A DNA stretch of 13,990 bases from Tessaracoccus flavescens (GTDB lineage: Bacteria; Actinomycetota; Actinomycetes; Propionibacteriales; Propionibacteriaceae), in assembly GCA_020741375.1 (NCBI GenBank), contig DYZF01000119.1, forward strand, positions 1 through 13,990, in the 5' to 3' direction. This document shows, in pieces, positions 8,851 through 13,990 of the stretch. A program made the translations under genes and the position numbers. Positions within the stretch are counted from its first letter, which is position 1, and each line of letters starts with the position of its first letter. A model generated the notes under the pieces. The model was not told where the DNA came from. It worked only from the letters and a program-made list of their open reading frames with translations, and did not search any database.

Positions 8851-8891
8851 ATAACGACGTTCTTCCAATCGAGCGCACCAAATCCCAGATC
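8809..8891 (-). repeat. Right terminal inverted repeat of the DUF559 unit (83 nt, itself palindromic)
   Basis: Inverted partner of 7822-7904. Within the arm GATCTGGGA (8810-8818) pairs perfectly with TCCCAGATC (8883-8891). CGCTCGA (8826-8832) pairs with TCGAGCG (8869-8875) on the same axis. The tip carries GAA-t-AACG-a-CGTT-c-TTC (8849-8865). The arm therefore forms a long interrupted hairpin. Its first 42 nt are also the end of the coding sequence. Confidence 0.85.
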
Positions 8892-8952
8892 ACGGACTCA
8901 AGCGTGTGTGCCGATGACGGGGGTCTGAGTTCTTCCGCTCGACCGCGAAGCA

Positions 8953-8986
8953 CGACGGCGGGCGTCCCTTGGGGAGCCCGCCGTCG
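8953..8986. terminator. Bidirectional terminator hairpin between convergent genes
   Basis: An 11-bp perfect GC stem: CGACGGCGGGC (8953-8963) with GCCCGCCGTCG (8976-8986) and a 12-nt loop that can pair further (TCCC/GGGG). It sits between the rightward DUF559 unit and the leftward FMN reductase, 19 nt past the latter's stop. On the plus strand GCGTGTTCTT follows, a modest U-rich tail. The unit's right repeat ends 61 nt before it. Confidence 0.7.
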
Positions 8987-9005
8987 GCGTGTTCTTGAGT
9001 CAGGT

Positions 9006-9557
9006 TCAGCGGAGCGTCTTCATGGCCTTCGACCACGAGATGAGCTGCTCGAACATGGTGCCCAAAGCCTCGAGCTGGTTCTCGCGCGGCTTGCAGTCTG
9101 CGAAGTTCTCGAAGTCGTCGAACAGCGACAGGTAGACGCCCTGACGCACGTCGGCCAGCTGGATCTCAGCGGCCACGAGACGGAGGTTTTCGACGGCGCG
9201 GGCGCCGCCCAACGAGCCGAAGCCGACGAACGCGGCGGCCTTGTTGTTCCACTCCTGGTACGGGTACGCGATGGCGTTGAGCAGCGCCGAGGGGGCGGCG
9301 TGGTTGTACTCGGCGGTCACGAAGACGTAGCCGTCGAACTCGGCCACCTTCGCGGCCCACTTCTTGGTGTGCTCGTTGGCGTACTGGCCGTAGGCGGCGG
9401 GCATGGGCTCGTCGTAGAGGGGGAGGTCGTACTCGGCGATGTCGACGAGTTCGAACTCAACGCCGTCGATCTGCGGGGCGTTCTCCTTGACCCACTCGGC
9501 CACCTTGATGGAGTTGCGGCCGGGGCGAACGGTGCTGGTGAGGATTGCGATCTTCAT
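9006..9557 (-). CDS. NADPH-dependent FMN reductase family protein
   Basis: Cytoplasmic flavodoxin-fold oxidoreductase of 183 residues that uses NAD(P)H to reduce FMN, quinones, azo compounds or chromate; the substrate is not readable. The FMN phosphate loop is TSTVRPGRNS (8-17). DLPLYDEP (44-51), EYNHAAPSALLNAI (83-96) and GSLGGARAVENLR (114-126) are the conserved flavin and dimer segments of PF03358. Length and start are standard for the family. The ATG at 9557 has no Shine-Dalgarno. A MarR-type palindrome overlaps the probable -35 region, which suggests control by a MarR-family repressor not encoded in this window. It ends at the strong shared terminator at 8953-8986. Confidence 0.88.
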   Translation of the reverse strand: MKIAILTSTVRPGRNSIKVAEWVKENAPQIDGVEFELVDIAEYDLPLYDEPMPAAYGQYANEHTKKWAAKVAEFDGYVFVTAEYNHAAPSALLNAIAYPYQEWNNKAAAFVGFGSLGGARAVENLRLVAAEIQLADVRQGVYLSLFDDFENFADCKPRENQLEALGTMFEQLISWSKAMKTLR

Positions 9558-9578
9558 GGGTCTAGTTCACCACACAAA

Positions 9579-9594
9579 AGTTGAAGGTTCAACT
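9579..9594. promoter_or_regulatory. MarR-type operator palindrome upstream of the FMN reductase
   Basis: AGTTGAAGGTTCAACT: 7-bp perfect half-sites around GG, starting 22 nt before the ATG. On the minus strand it contains TTGAAC (9592-9587), which sits 17 nt from TGAACT (9569-9564), a weak -10 that again ends 6 nt before the start codon. A bound regulator would block the promoter. TTGAA/TTCAA half-sites are typical of MarR-family operators. Confidence 0.55.
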
Positions 9595-9662
9595 AGGCTC
9601 GGTGTGGGACACGCTTTGGATGGTGCGCATAGGGGTTCCTCTTCTCTGAGGGCAGGGGGAGC

Positions 9663-9738
9663 GCGACATAACAGGGAGCTATCTGACACGGATTCCATAT
9701 ATGTCGAATCCGTGTCAGATAGCTCCCCGTTATGTCGC
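9663..9738. repeat. Long near-perfect stem-loop (33-bp stem, 10-nt loop)
   Basis: GCGACATAAC (9663-9672) pairs with GTTATGTCGC (9729-9738). After one A/C mismatch (9673/9728), 9674-9695 pairs perfectly with 9706-9727. The loop is CATATATGTC. The stem is AT-richer than its surroundings. It lies between galK-like (ending 9795) and the FMN reductase (starting 9557), both leftward. It is much longer than a usual terminator and has no U-tract; it looks like a MITE- or REP-type element. No gene lies in 9558-9794. Confidence 0.85.
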
Positions 9739-9750
9739 AGGCCCTAGAAG

Positions 9751-9796
9751 AGGGCGCCTCCGACGCGGCTGCGGTGTACGCAGGCCAATGCGCCCT
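9751..9796 (-). terminator. Possible terminator of the GHMP kinase operon
   Basis: AGGGCGC (9751-9757) and GCGCCCT (9790-9796) form an outer 7-bp stem overlapping the stop codon at 9795-9797, with an inner CTGCG/CGCAG hairpin (9769-9783). On the minus strand CTTCTAGGG follows, only slightly U-rich. Tentative. Confidence 0.35.
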
Positions 9797-10982
9797 AAAC
9801 GCGGCGCGCGGGACCACTTGGGCGGGTGACGATCGTGGACGCCGTGCCCTGCACCTGCGGGAACTCGTTCACGTACGCGCTGAGCCAGCGGTCCGCGAAC
9901 TCCTGCGCCTGCTCCGTCGGCACCAACGCCCACACCGAACCGCCGAAACCTGCGCCGAACCCTGCGGACGCTGTCGCGCCCAATTCGTTCGCCAGCGACT
10001 GCAGACGGTTGGTCTCAGGGATCTGGTTGCCCAGAGCCTCGTCCGCGTTGCGGTGGGACAGCTCGGCGGCCTTCCCGAACGCGACCATGTCGCCGGCCTC
10101 GAGCGCCTTGATAGCGCGCGGGATCGCGACCTCGGATTCCGTCACGAACGCAGTGAGCCGCGCGCTGAGCGCCGGATCGTGCGCCGAGATTGCCCGCAGG
10201 CCTTCGAGCGCGTCCTCGTCGCTGGCCAGCGCGTCGGCCAAGACGGCGTCGTCGCGACCGGTGGCGTCATTCCACGCCTCAGTGAGCTCGCGGGCGCGCA
10301 GCGACGCGTTGTTGTAAGACTCCAGAGCAGCGCCGGTCTTCTCGGCAAGCACGCCAGACACCGCGACCACGAACGCCCACTCCGCCGGGAACGGCACGGA
10401 CCGCTGCTCCTCGATGGGGCAAAACGTGAACTCGGTCAGCTGGTCGGCCTTGCAGCACAGCATGGCGGTGTGATCCTCGGATCCGCCGAACGTGCCCACG
10501 CCGCGCAGGCCTTCCAGGGTGCCGAAGGTGAGGCCGTTCTCCATCGTGGCCATGTAGCCGGCCAGATCGATCCGATCCTTGATGTTGGCCGCCCACTCCC
10601 TGCGCTGGGTGAGGTTGTTGTGGTCGATCAACCCCAGCGAAACCGCGACCACCAACGCCGACGACGAGCTCATGCCCGAGGCCAACGGCAGGTTGGAATC
10701 GACGGTGATCCGCGCGGGCTTCAGCTCGCCGAAGTTGAGGACGAGCCGGTCCAACACGGCCTGCACGTAGTAGCCCCAGTGCCCCTTCGGGAGGTCCGGG
10801 ATGGTGTTTGGAGTGAGCGTCAGTTCGCCCTCCACCGCAGTGCTCGTGATGGTGAAGCCCTCGTCGTCGTCGCTGATCTCGACGGTGACGCCGCGGTCGA
10901 CGGCGGCCAGCAGGGAGCGGCCGCCCGCATAGTCGGTGTGCTTGCCGAGGACCTCGAGCCGGCCGGGGACGAACCACTTCAC
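9795..10982 (-). CDS. Galactokinase-like GHMP sugar kinase
   Basis: Predicted anomeric sugar kinase (sugar + ATP to sugar-1-phosphate), 395 residues, cytoplasmic. The N-terminal signature is PGRLEVLGKHTDYAGG (6-21). Classical galactokinases have GEHTDY, so the first sugar-contacting residue is Lys14 in place of Glu, while His15 and Asp17 remain. The ATP loop is LASGMSSSSAL (100-110). A candidate catalytic Asp is Asp170 in GGSEDHTA. Motif 3 is SAGFGAGFGGSV (339-350). Its ATG overlaps the stop of the upstream nucleotidyltransferase by 4 bp, so the two are translationally coupled and should act in sequence. Databases would probably name it galactokinase. The altered signature makes another sugar possible. 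Family call firm, substrate uncertain. Confidence 0.82.
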   Translation of the reverse strand: MKWFVPGRLEVLGKHTDYAGGRSLLAAVDRGVTVEISDDDEGFTITSTAVEGELTLTPNTIPDLPKGHWGYYVQAVLDRLVLNFGELKPARITVDSNLPLASGMSSSSALVVAVSLGLIDHNNLTQRREWAANIKDRIDLAGYMATMENGLTFGTLEGLRGVGTFGGSEDHTAMLCCKADQLTEFTFCPIEEQRSVPFPAEWAFVVAVSGVLAEKTGAALESYNNASLRARELTEAWNDATGRDDAVLADALASDEDALEGLRAISAHDPALSARLTAFVTESEVAIPRAIKALEAGDMVAFGKAAELSHRNADEALGNQIPETNRLQSLANELGATASAGFGAGFGGSVWALVPTEQAQEFADRWLSAYVNEFPQVQGTASTIVTRPSGPARRV

Positions 10983-11797
10983 AGACGGACCTCGCGCTCA
11001 CCAAGAGCCTCGACCACCGACGCGATGTCGCCGCGGTTCGACATGTCCAGCACCCCCTCGTTGGAACGCACGACGGCGAACGGATCGCCGTCCTCAATGG
11101 CGCGACGTACGGCGTCGGTGATCTCGTACTCGCCGCGGGCCGACTTCGGAATGGCCTTGGCGGCGGGGAAGATCGCCGGCGTGCAGAGCCAGCAGTTCAT
11201 GGAGATGACGGCCTCGTCGCCGCAGCGGGCGATGGTCTCGTCGTCGGGCTTCTCGACGAGTTCCTTGAGGTTGCCGTCCTCGTCGGCGGTGGCGATCGCG
11301 AAGGCCGCGATGCGTTCCGGGGCGATGTTGGAGCGGGTCAGCATTCCCTCGCGGGTGAACCCCACCAGCGCGGAGCCCGGGACGTCGGCCAGCAGTTCCA
11401 GCGCCGCGGTGGGGTAGTAGTTGTCCGAGTTGATGACGAGGACGCGATCGTCGCCTGCGAACTCCTCGGCAGCCAGCACGGCGTTGGCCGTGCCGAGCGG
11501 CTCTTCCTGGATGGCGTAGGAGACGGTGATGCGTTCCTTGTCGACGGTGTCGTAGTAGTCGCGGATCACGTCGTGCTCGGGGCCGATCACGAGGCAGATG
11601 TCCGTGAAGCTGGCGTTGGCGAGGGCGTTGATGACGTGATCGAGGAACGGGCGTCCCACGGAGATCATCGCCTTCACGCCGGCGTCCGCGGCCTTGGACT
11701 GATCGTCGCTGAGCGCGATTCCTTCAGCTTCCTTACGCATGCGCGAGCCGAGGCCCCGCGCGAGAATGACAGCCTTCTTGGGTGCTCCGTAGCTCAT
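10979..11797 (-). CDS. Sugar-1-phosphate nucleotidyltransferase
   Basis: Predicted NTP_transferase-fold enzyme joining a nucleoside triphosphate to a sugar-1-phosphate, giving an NDP-sugar and pyrophosphate; 272 residues, no hexapeptide-repeat acyltransferase tail. The nucleotide loop is AVILARGLGSRMRK (9-22), where ARGLG replaces the usual AGGxG. The following conserved Lys is Lys42 (GVKAMISVG). QEEPLGTANAV (97-107) is the nucleotide/sugar region, NSDNYY (123-128) supplies the metal-binding Asp125, and VEKP (181-184) and GEYEITDAV (222-230) are conserved. It is the first gene of a two-gene unit with the GHMP kinase. The ATG at 11797 is fixed by TAGGCT 6 nt upstream. Sugar and base specificity cannot be read. 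Confidence 0.85.
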   Translation of the reverse strand: MSYGAPKKAVILARGLGSRMRKEAEGIALSDDQSKAADAGVKAMISVGRPFLDHVINALANASFTDICLVIGPEHDVIRDYYDTVDKERITVSYAIQEEPLGTANAVLAAEEFAGDDRVLVINSDNYYPTAALELLADVPGSALVGFTREGMLTRSNIAPERIAAFAIATADEDGNLKELVEKPDDETIARCGDEAVISMNCWLCTPAIFPAAKAIPKSARGEYEITDAVRRAIEDGDPFAVVRSNEGVLDMSNRGDIASVVEALGEREVRL

Positions 11798-11803
11798 GGT
11801 TTC

Positions 11804-11809
11804 AGCCTA
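11804..11809 (-). promoter_or_regulatory. -10 box (TAGGCT) for the nucleotidyltransferase/kinase operon
   Basis: TAGGCT reads from 11809 to 11804 on the minus strand, then GAAACC and ATG at 11797. It is the same hexamer and spacing as at the amylosucrase gene, consistent with a leaderless transcript. Confidence 0.55.
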
Positions 11810-11906
11810 GGGCGTGGGCACCGTCGGCGGGCGGTAGCGATCAGGTGGGGTGACGAAGCGCTCACGAAACTGAGCGAGTGGGCAGCCCGCAGTGACCGGG
11901 CGGTGG

Positions 11907-12158
11907 TCAGCGCAGGCCGCGCAGGAAATCTTCGTCGTCGTCGGGGGCCTTCGACGGCCGCTCGATCGTGCGCTGCTGTTTCACCGGGCGCCCCAGGAAC
12001 AGCCAGCCCAAGGGGCCGATCACGGGCACGCAGATGACGGCGAATGCCCACAGCCACTTCGGCATCGCGCGCACGCGGTAGCCCCGCGCCTGCGCCACCT
12101 CGACGACGCAGTACACGGTGAGCATGACGATCGCGATGATCAGAAGCACCCGAGGCAT
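11907..12158 (-). CDS. Small PLDc_N-domain membrane protein
   Basis: 83-residue predicted membrane protein with two hydrophobic helices (about 3-22 and 33-52). The second ends with WAFAVICVPVIGPLGWLFLG, the hallmark of the phospholipase D nuclease N-terminal (PLDc_N) domain found in stand-alone actinobacterial proteins. A charged tail follows (QQRTIERPSKAPDDDEDFLRGLR), probably cytoplasmic. There is no catalytic HKD motif, so it is not an enzyme; its role is unknown. The ATG at 12158 is chosen over a longer frame reaching 12221, because that would overlap menE and because TACGCT sits 6 nt before this ATG. It is divergent from menE across only 49 bp. Confidence 0.82.
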   Translation of the reverse strand: MPRVLLIIAIVMLTVYCVVEVAQARGYRVRAMPKWLWAFAVICVPVIGPLGWLFLGRPVKQQRTIERPSKAPDDDEDFLRGLR

Positions 12159-12164
12159 GCTGCC

Positions 12165-12201
12165 AGCGTACTCCCCGCCGTCAACGGCCGAGCCGTAGGG
12201 T
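12165..12201. promoter_or_regulatory. Compact divergent promoter between the PLDc_N gene and menE
   Basis: TACGCT (12170 to 12165, leftward) and TAGGGT (12196-12201, rightward) each end exactly 6 nt before their start codons (12158 and 12208). The dyad GCCGT-CA-ACGGC (12177-12188) lies midway between them. With only 25 bp between the two -10 boxes the -35 regions must overlap, so the two promoters may compete or share a regulator. Confidence 0.5.
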
Positions 12202-12207
12202 GGAGGG

Positions 12208-13224
12208 GTGACCGACCTCATCGCACCCGTGCGTCACCTCCTCGACGGCGAACGCGGGCTCTGGCTCGCCCCCGGCGACGGCGTCGCCCCGGATGGGTGC
12301 GCCGTCGTGGCGACCTCCGGCTCCACGGGAACCGCCAAACGCGTCGTGCTCCGTCGCGAGGCGCTGCTGGCCGCCGCCGATGCGGCCCGCGAGCGGCTCG
12401 GGTTCACCGCCACGTGGCACCTGACGCTGCCGCCCACCTACGTCGCGGGGCTCATGGTGATCGTCCGCGGCTTGGCCGGCGACGGCGTCGTCGAGACCTC
12501 CCTCGACGCGCTCACCCCGCGGCCCGGGCGCAACGCCGTCTCCATCGTCGGCACCCAGCTCTACCGCGCGCTGCAGCCCGGCTCGGACGTCGCACGCCGG
12601 CTCGCGGCCTTCGACGCCGTTCTCGTCGGGGGAGCGCGGCTCGCTCCAGAACTCAGGGCGCAGGCGGAGGCCGCCGGCATCCGCGTCATCGAGACCTACG
12701 GCATGAGCGAGACGTGCGGCGGGGTCGTCTGGGACGGCGTGCCCCTGCCCGGCGTCGACATCCGGATCGGCGAGCACGGCCGGATCGCCATCGCCGGTCC
12801 GCAGACCTTCGACGGCTACCTCGACGCACCCGAGCTCACGGCAGAGACCCTCGTCGACGGCGCCGTCCTCACCCGCGACCGCGGCCACGTCGACGGCCTC
12901 CGACTCGTCATTGACGGCCGTATCGACGACGTCGTGATCAGCGGGGGAGTCAACGTGGATCTGGCCGAGGTCCGCGCCGCCGTCGCCCGCTTGGAACCGG
13001 AGACCGAGGTCATCGCCGTGCCCGACGACGAGTGGGGAGTGCGGTTGGTGCTGTTCGCGCCGTCGGGCGATCTCACGTCGTGGCGCAACCTGCTGCGACC
13101 CCATCTGCCGGCCGCCGGGCTACCCCGCCAGGTTGTCATCACCGACCGGCTGCCCCGAACCGAGGGTGGCAAGCCGGATCGGGCGGCTCTCGCGGAACGG
13201 GCGGTCACCGAATCGGCGGGATAG
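12208..13224 (+). CDS. menE: o-Succinylbenzoate--CoA ligase (menaquinone biosynthesis)
   Basis: ANL-superfamily adenylating enzyme that activates o-succinylbenzoate with ATP and CoA; cytoplasmic. The 338 residues are shorter than E. coli MenE (about 450), as I recall for actinobacterial MenE. The phosphate loop is TSGSTGTAKR (36-45), core motif A5 YGMSE (164-168), the A7-type motif TRDRG (222-226, Asp224), hinge GRIDDVVISGGVNV (237-250) and the catalytic lysine Lys322 in RTEGGKPDRA. The GTG at 12208 follows TAGGGT by 6 nt; the purine-rich GGAGG next to it is too close to serve as a ribosome-binding site. menA follows after 13 nt, supporting the assignment over other CoA ligases. Confidence 0.92.
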   Translation: MTDLIAPVRHLLDGERGLWLAPGDGVAPDGCAVVATSGSTGTAKRVVLRREALLAAADAARERLGFTATWHLTLPPTYVAGLMVIVRGLAGDGVVETSLDALTPRPGRNAVSIVGTQLYRALQPGSDVARRLAAFDAVLVGGARLAPELRAQAEAAGIRVIETYGMSETCGGVVWDGVPLPGVDIRIGEHGRIAIAGPQTFDGYLDAPELTAETLVDGAVLTRDRGHVDGLRLVIDGRIDDVVISGGVNVDLAEVRAAVARLEPETEVIAVPDDEWGVRLVLFAPSGDLTSWRNLLRPHLPAAGLPRQVVITDRLPRTEGGKPDRAALAERAVTESAG

Positions 13225-13237
13225 AGTTATCCGCGCA

Positions 13238-13990
13238 ATGAAAGACTCCCTCTCCATTTGGGTGGCCGGCGCCCGGCCTCGGACCCTGCCCGCCGCCCTC
13301 GCCCCGATCCTCGCCGGGGCAGCCTCGGCCGCCGCGCTGGATCGCTATCACTGGGGCATCGCGCTGCTGTGCCTCGTCGTCTCGCTGGCGCTGCAGGTGG
13401 GGGTCAACTACGCCAACGACTACTCCGACGGCATCCGCGGCACTGACGACGACCGCGTCGGCCCCACGCGCATCGTCGCGTCCGGTCAGGCGTCGGCGAA
13501 GTCGGTCAAGTACGCGGCCTTCGCCGCCTTCGGTGTGGCTGGCCTGGCGGGCCTGGGTGTCCTCGCGCTGAGCGGCCAGTGGTGGCTGCTCATCATCGGC
13601 GCCCTGTGCATCCTGGCGGCTTGGTACTACACGGGCGGCAAGAAGCCGTACGGCTACCTCGGACTCGGCGAACTGATGGTCTTCGTGTTCTTCGGCCTGG
13701 TCGCGACCGTGGGCACCGCCTACGTCATCTCCGGTTCCGCCCCGCTCCACGCGTGGCTCGCGGGTACCGCCGTCGGCGCTCTGGCCAGCGCCATCCTCGT
13801 GGCGAACAACGTCCGCGACATCGCCACCGACCGCGTCTCCGGCAAGATGACGCTTCCCGCTCGGCTGGGCGACCGCAACGCCCGCTACTTCTACGCCGGC
13901 CTGTGCGCCCTCGCGGTCGTCGGCGTCGTCGGCTTCGCCGCGCTGACGACGTGGTGGGCGTTGCTGGCGCTGATCGCCGTCGCGCTCCTC
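13238..13990 (+). CDS. menA: 1,4-Dihydroxy-2-naphthoate polyprenyltransferase, 3' end beyond the window
   Basis: UbiA-family integral membrane prenyltransferase that attaches the polyprenyl chain to 1,4-dihydroxy-2-naphthoate, giving demethylmenaquinone. 251 codons are visible and the frame is still open at 13990; full-length proteins are about 290-300 residues. The first Asp-rich site is NYANDYSDGIRG (57-68) with Asn60, Asp61 and Asp64. The second is NNVRDIATDR (190-199) with Asp194 and Asp198. Hydrophobic helices alternate throughout. RPRTLPAALAPI (13-24) is the typical MenA N-terminus. It lies 13 nt after menE in a likely operon. A TAGAGT overlapping the menE stop could also give a near-leaderless internal transcript. 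Confidence 0.93.
   Translation, partial: MKDSLSIWVAGARPRTLPAALAPILAGAASAAALDRYHWGIALLCLVVSLALQVGVNYANDYSDGIRGTDDDRVGPTRIVASGQASAKSVKYAAFAAFGVAGLAGLGVLALSGQWWLLIIGALCILAAWYYTGGKKPYGYLGLGELMVFVFFGLVATVGTAYVISGSAPLHAWLAGTAVGALASAILVANNVRDIATDRVSGKMTLPARLGDRNARYFYAGLCALAVVGVVGFAALTTWWALLALIAVALL

Larger units (their letters stand above)
7822..8891 (+). mobile_element. Candidate gene-in-inverted-repeats unit (REPtron-like; class unknown)
   Basis: A 1070-bp unit made only of two 83-nt terminal inverted repeats and one DUF559-domain gene. The layout resembles an insertion sequence, or a REP-associated transposase flanked by REP hairpins. The encoded protein, however, is a predicted PD-(D/E)xK nuclease and not a known transposase. 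I saw no target-site duplication at the borders. Mobility is inferred from architecture only. Confidence 0.5.

Noticed and set aside
7812..8902. Target-site duplication flanking the inverted-repeat unit
   Set aside because: The bases just outside the arms (GTGCG on the left, ACGGA on the right) and those a few nt further out do not repeat convincingly.
9663..9738. Hairpin as an integron attC site
   Set aside because: The ends GACATAAC/GTTATGTC do not fit RYYYAAC/GTTRRRY, the stem lacks extrahelical bases, and no integrase or cassette context is present.
9732..11417. Long plus-strand open frame opposite the kinase and nucleotidyltransferase
   Set aside because: It starts inside the hairpin at 9663-9738, has Arg/Gln/His-rich shadow composition and contradicts two genes with clear motifs.
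11859..11876. CGCTC/GAGCG hairpin downstream of the PLDc_N gene as a terminator
   Set aside because: Only 5 bp with an 8-nt loop and no U-tract; too weak to support.
12159..12221. Longer N-terminus for the PLDc_N protein (start at 12221)
   Set aside because: It would overlap the menE start and adds a hydrophilic segment not seen in the family; the ATG at 12158 has the promoter at the expected distance.

Overview
The window looks like a chromosomal segment of a high-GC Gram-positive bacterium (Actinomycetota). The GC and codon usage, many GTG starts, an apparently leaderless promoter architecture and a menaquinone locus next to a small two-helix membrane protein all fit. My best guess is Propionibacteriaceae (a Tessaracoccus-like relative); this is inference, since no rRNA or other taxonomic marker is present.

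Layout. Minus-strand block 58-6575: an amylosucrase-type GH13 enzyme (58-1914), a patatin-like phospholipase (1931-3412) and a single-chain fused glycyl-tRNA synthetase (alpha+beta, 3492-6575). Plus strand 6799-7752: a cation diffusion facilitator transporter broken by an in-frame amber codon at 7594. Plus strand 7822-8891: a compact unit of about 1.07 kb in which one gene (AbiEi-type winged helix plus DUF559/Vsr-like nuclease) lies between 83-nt imperfect terminal inverted repeats. Minus strand 9006-9557: an NADPH-dependent FMN reductase with a MarR-type palindrome at its promoter. Intergenic 9558-9794: a near-perfect 33-bp stem-loop. Minus strand 9795-11797: a translationally coupled nucleotidyltransferase and galactokinase-like GHMP kinase. 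Minus strand 11907-12158: a small PLDc_N membrane protein. It is divergent from menE (12208-13224) and menA (13238 to the window end), which carry out late steps of menaquinone synthesis.

How the genes work together. menE and menA form an operon that makes menaquinone from o-succinylbenzoate. The GHMP kinase and nucleotidyltransferase overlap by 4 bp and probably convert a free sugar to sugar-1-phosphate and then to an NDP-sugar. The amylosucrase would turn sucrose into alpha-glucan and fructose in the cytoplasm. The remaining genes look independently transcribed. No intergenic stretch exceeds 300 bases. The longest are 6576-6798 (promoters only), 7753-7965 and 9558-9794 (both rich in inverted repeats).

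Most interesting items: (1) the DUF559 gene inside palindromic terminal repeats, a candidate undescribed REPtron-like or selfish element; (2) the long hairpin at 9663-9738; (3) a strikingly uniform TANNNT-N6-start pattern at six genes, which implies leaderless transcription and fixes their start codons; (4) the amber-interrupted transporter; (5) the unusual sugar-kinase/nucleotidyltransferase pair.
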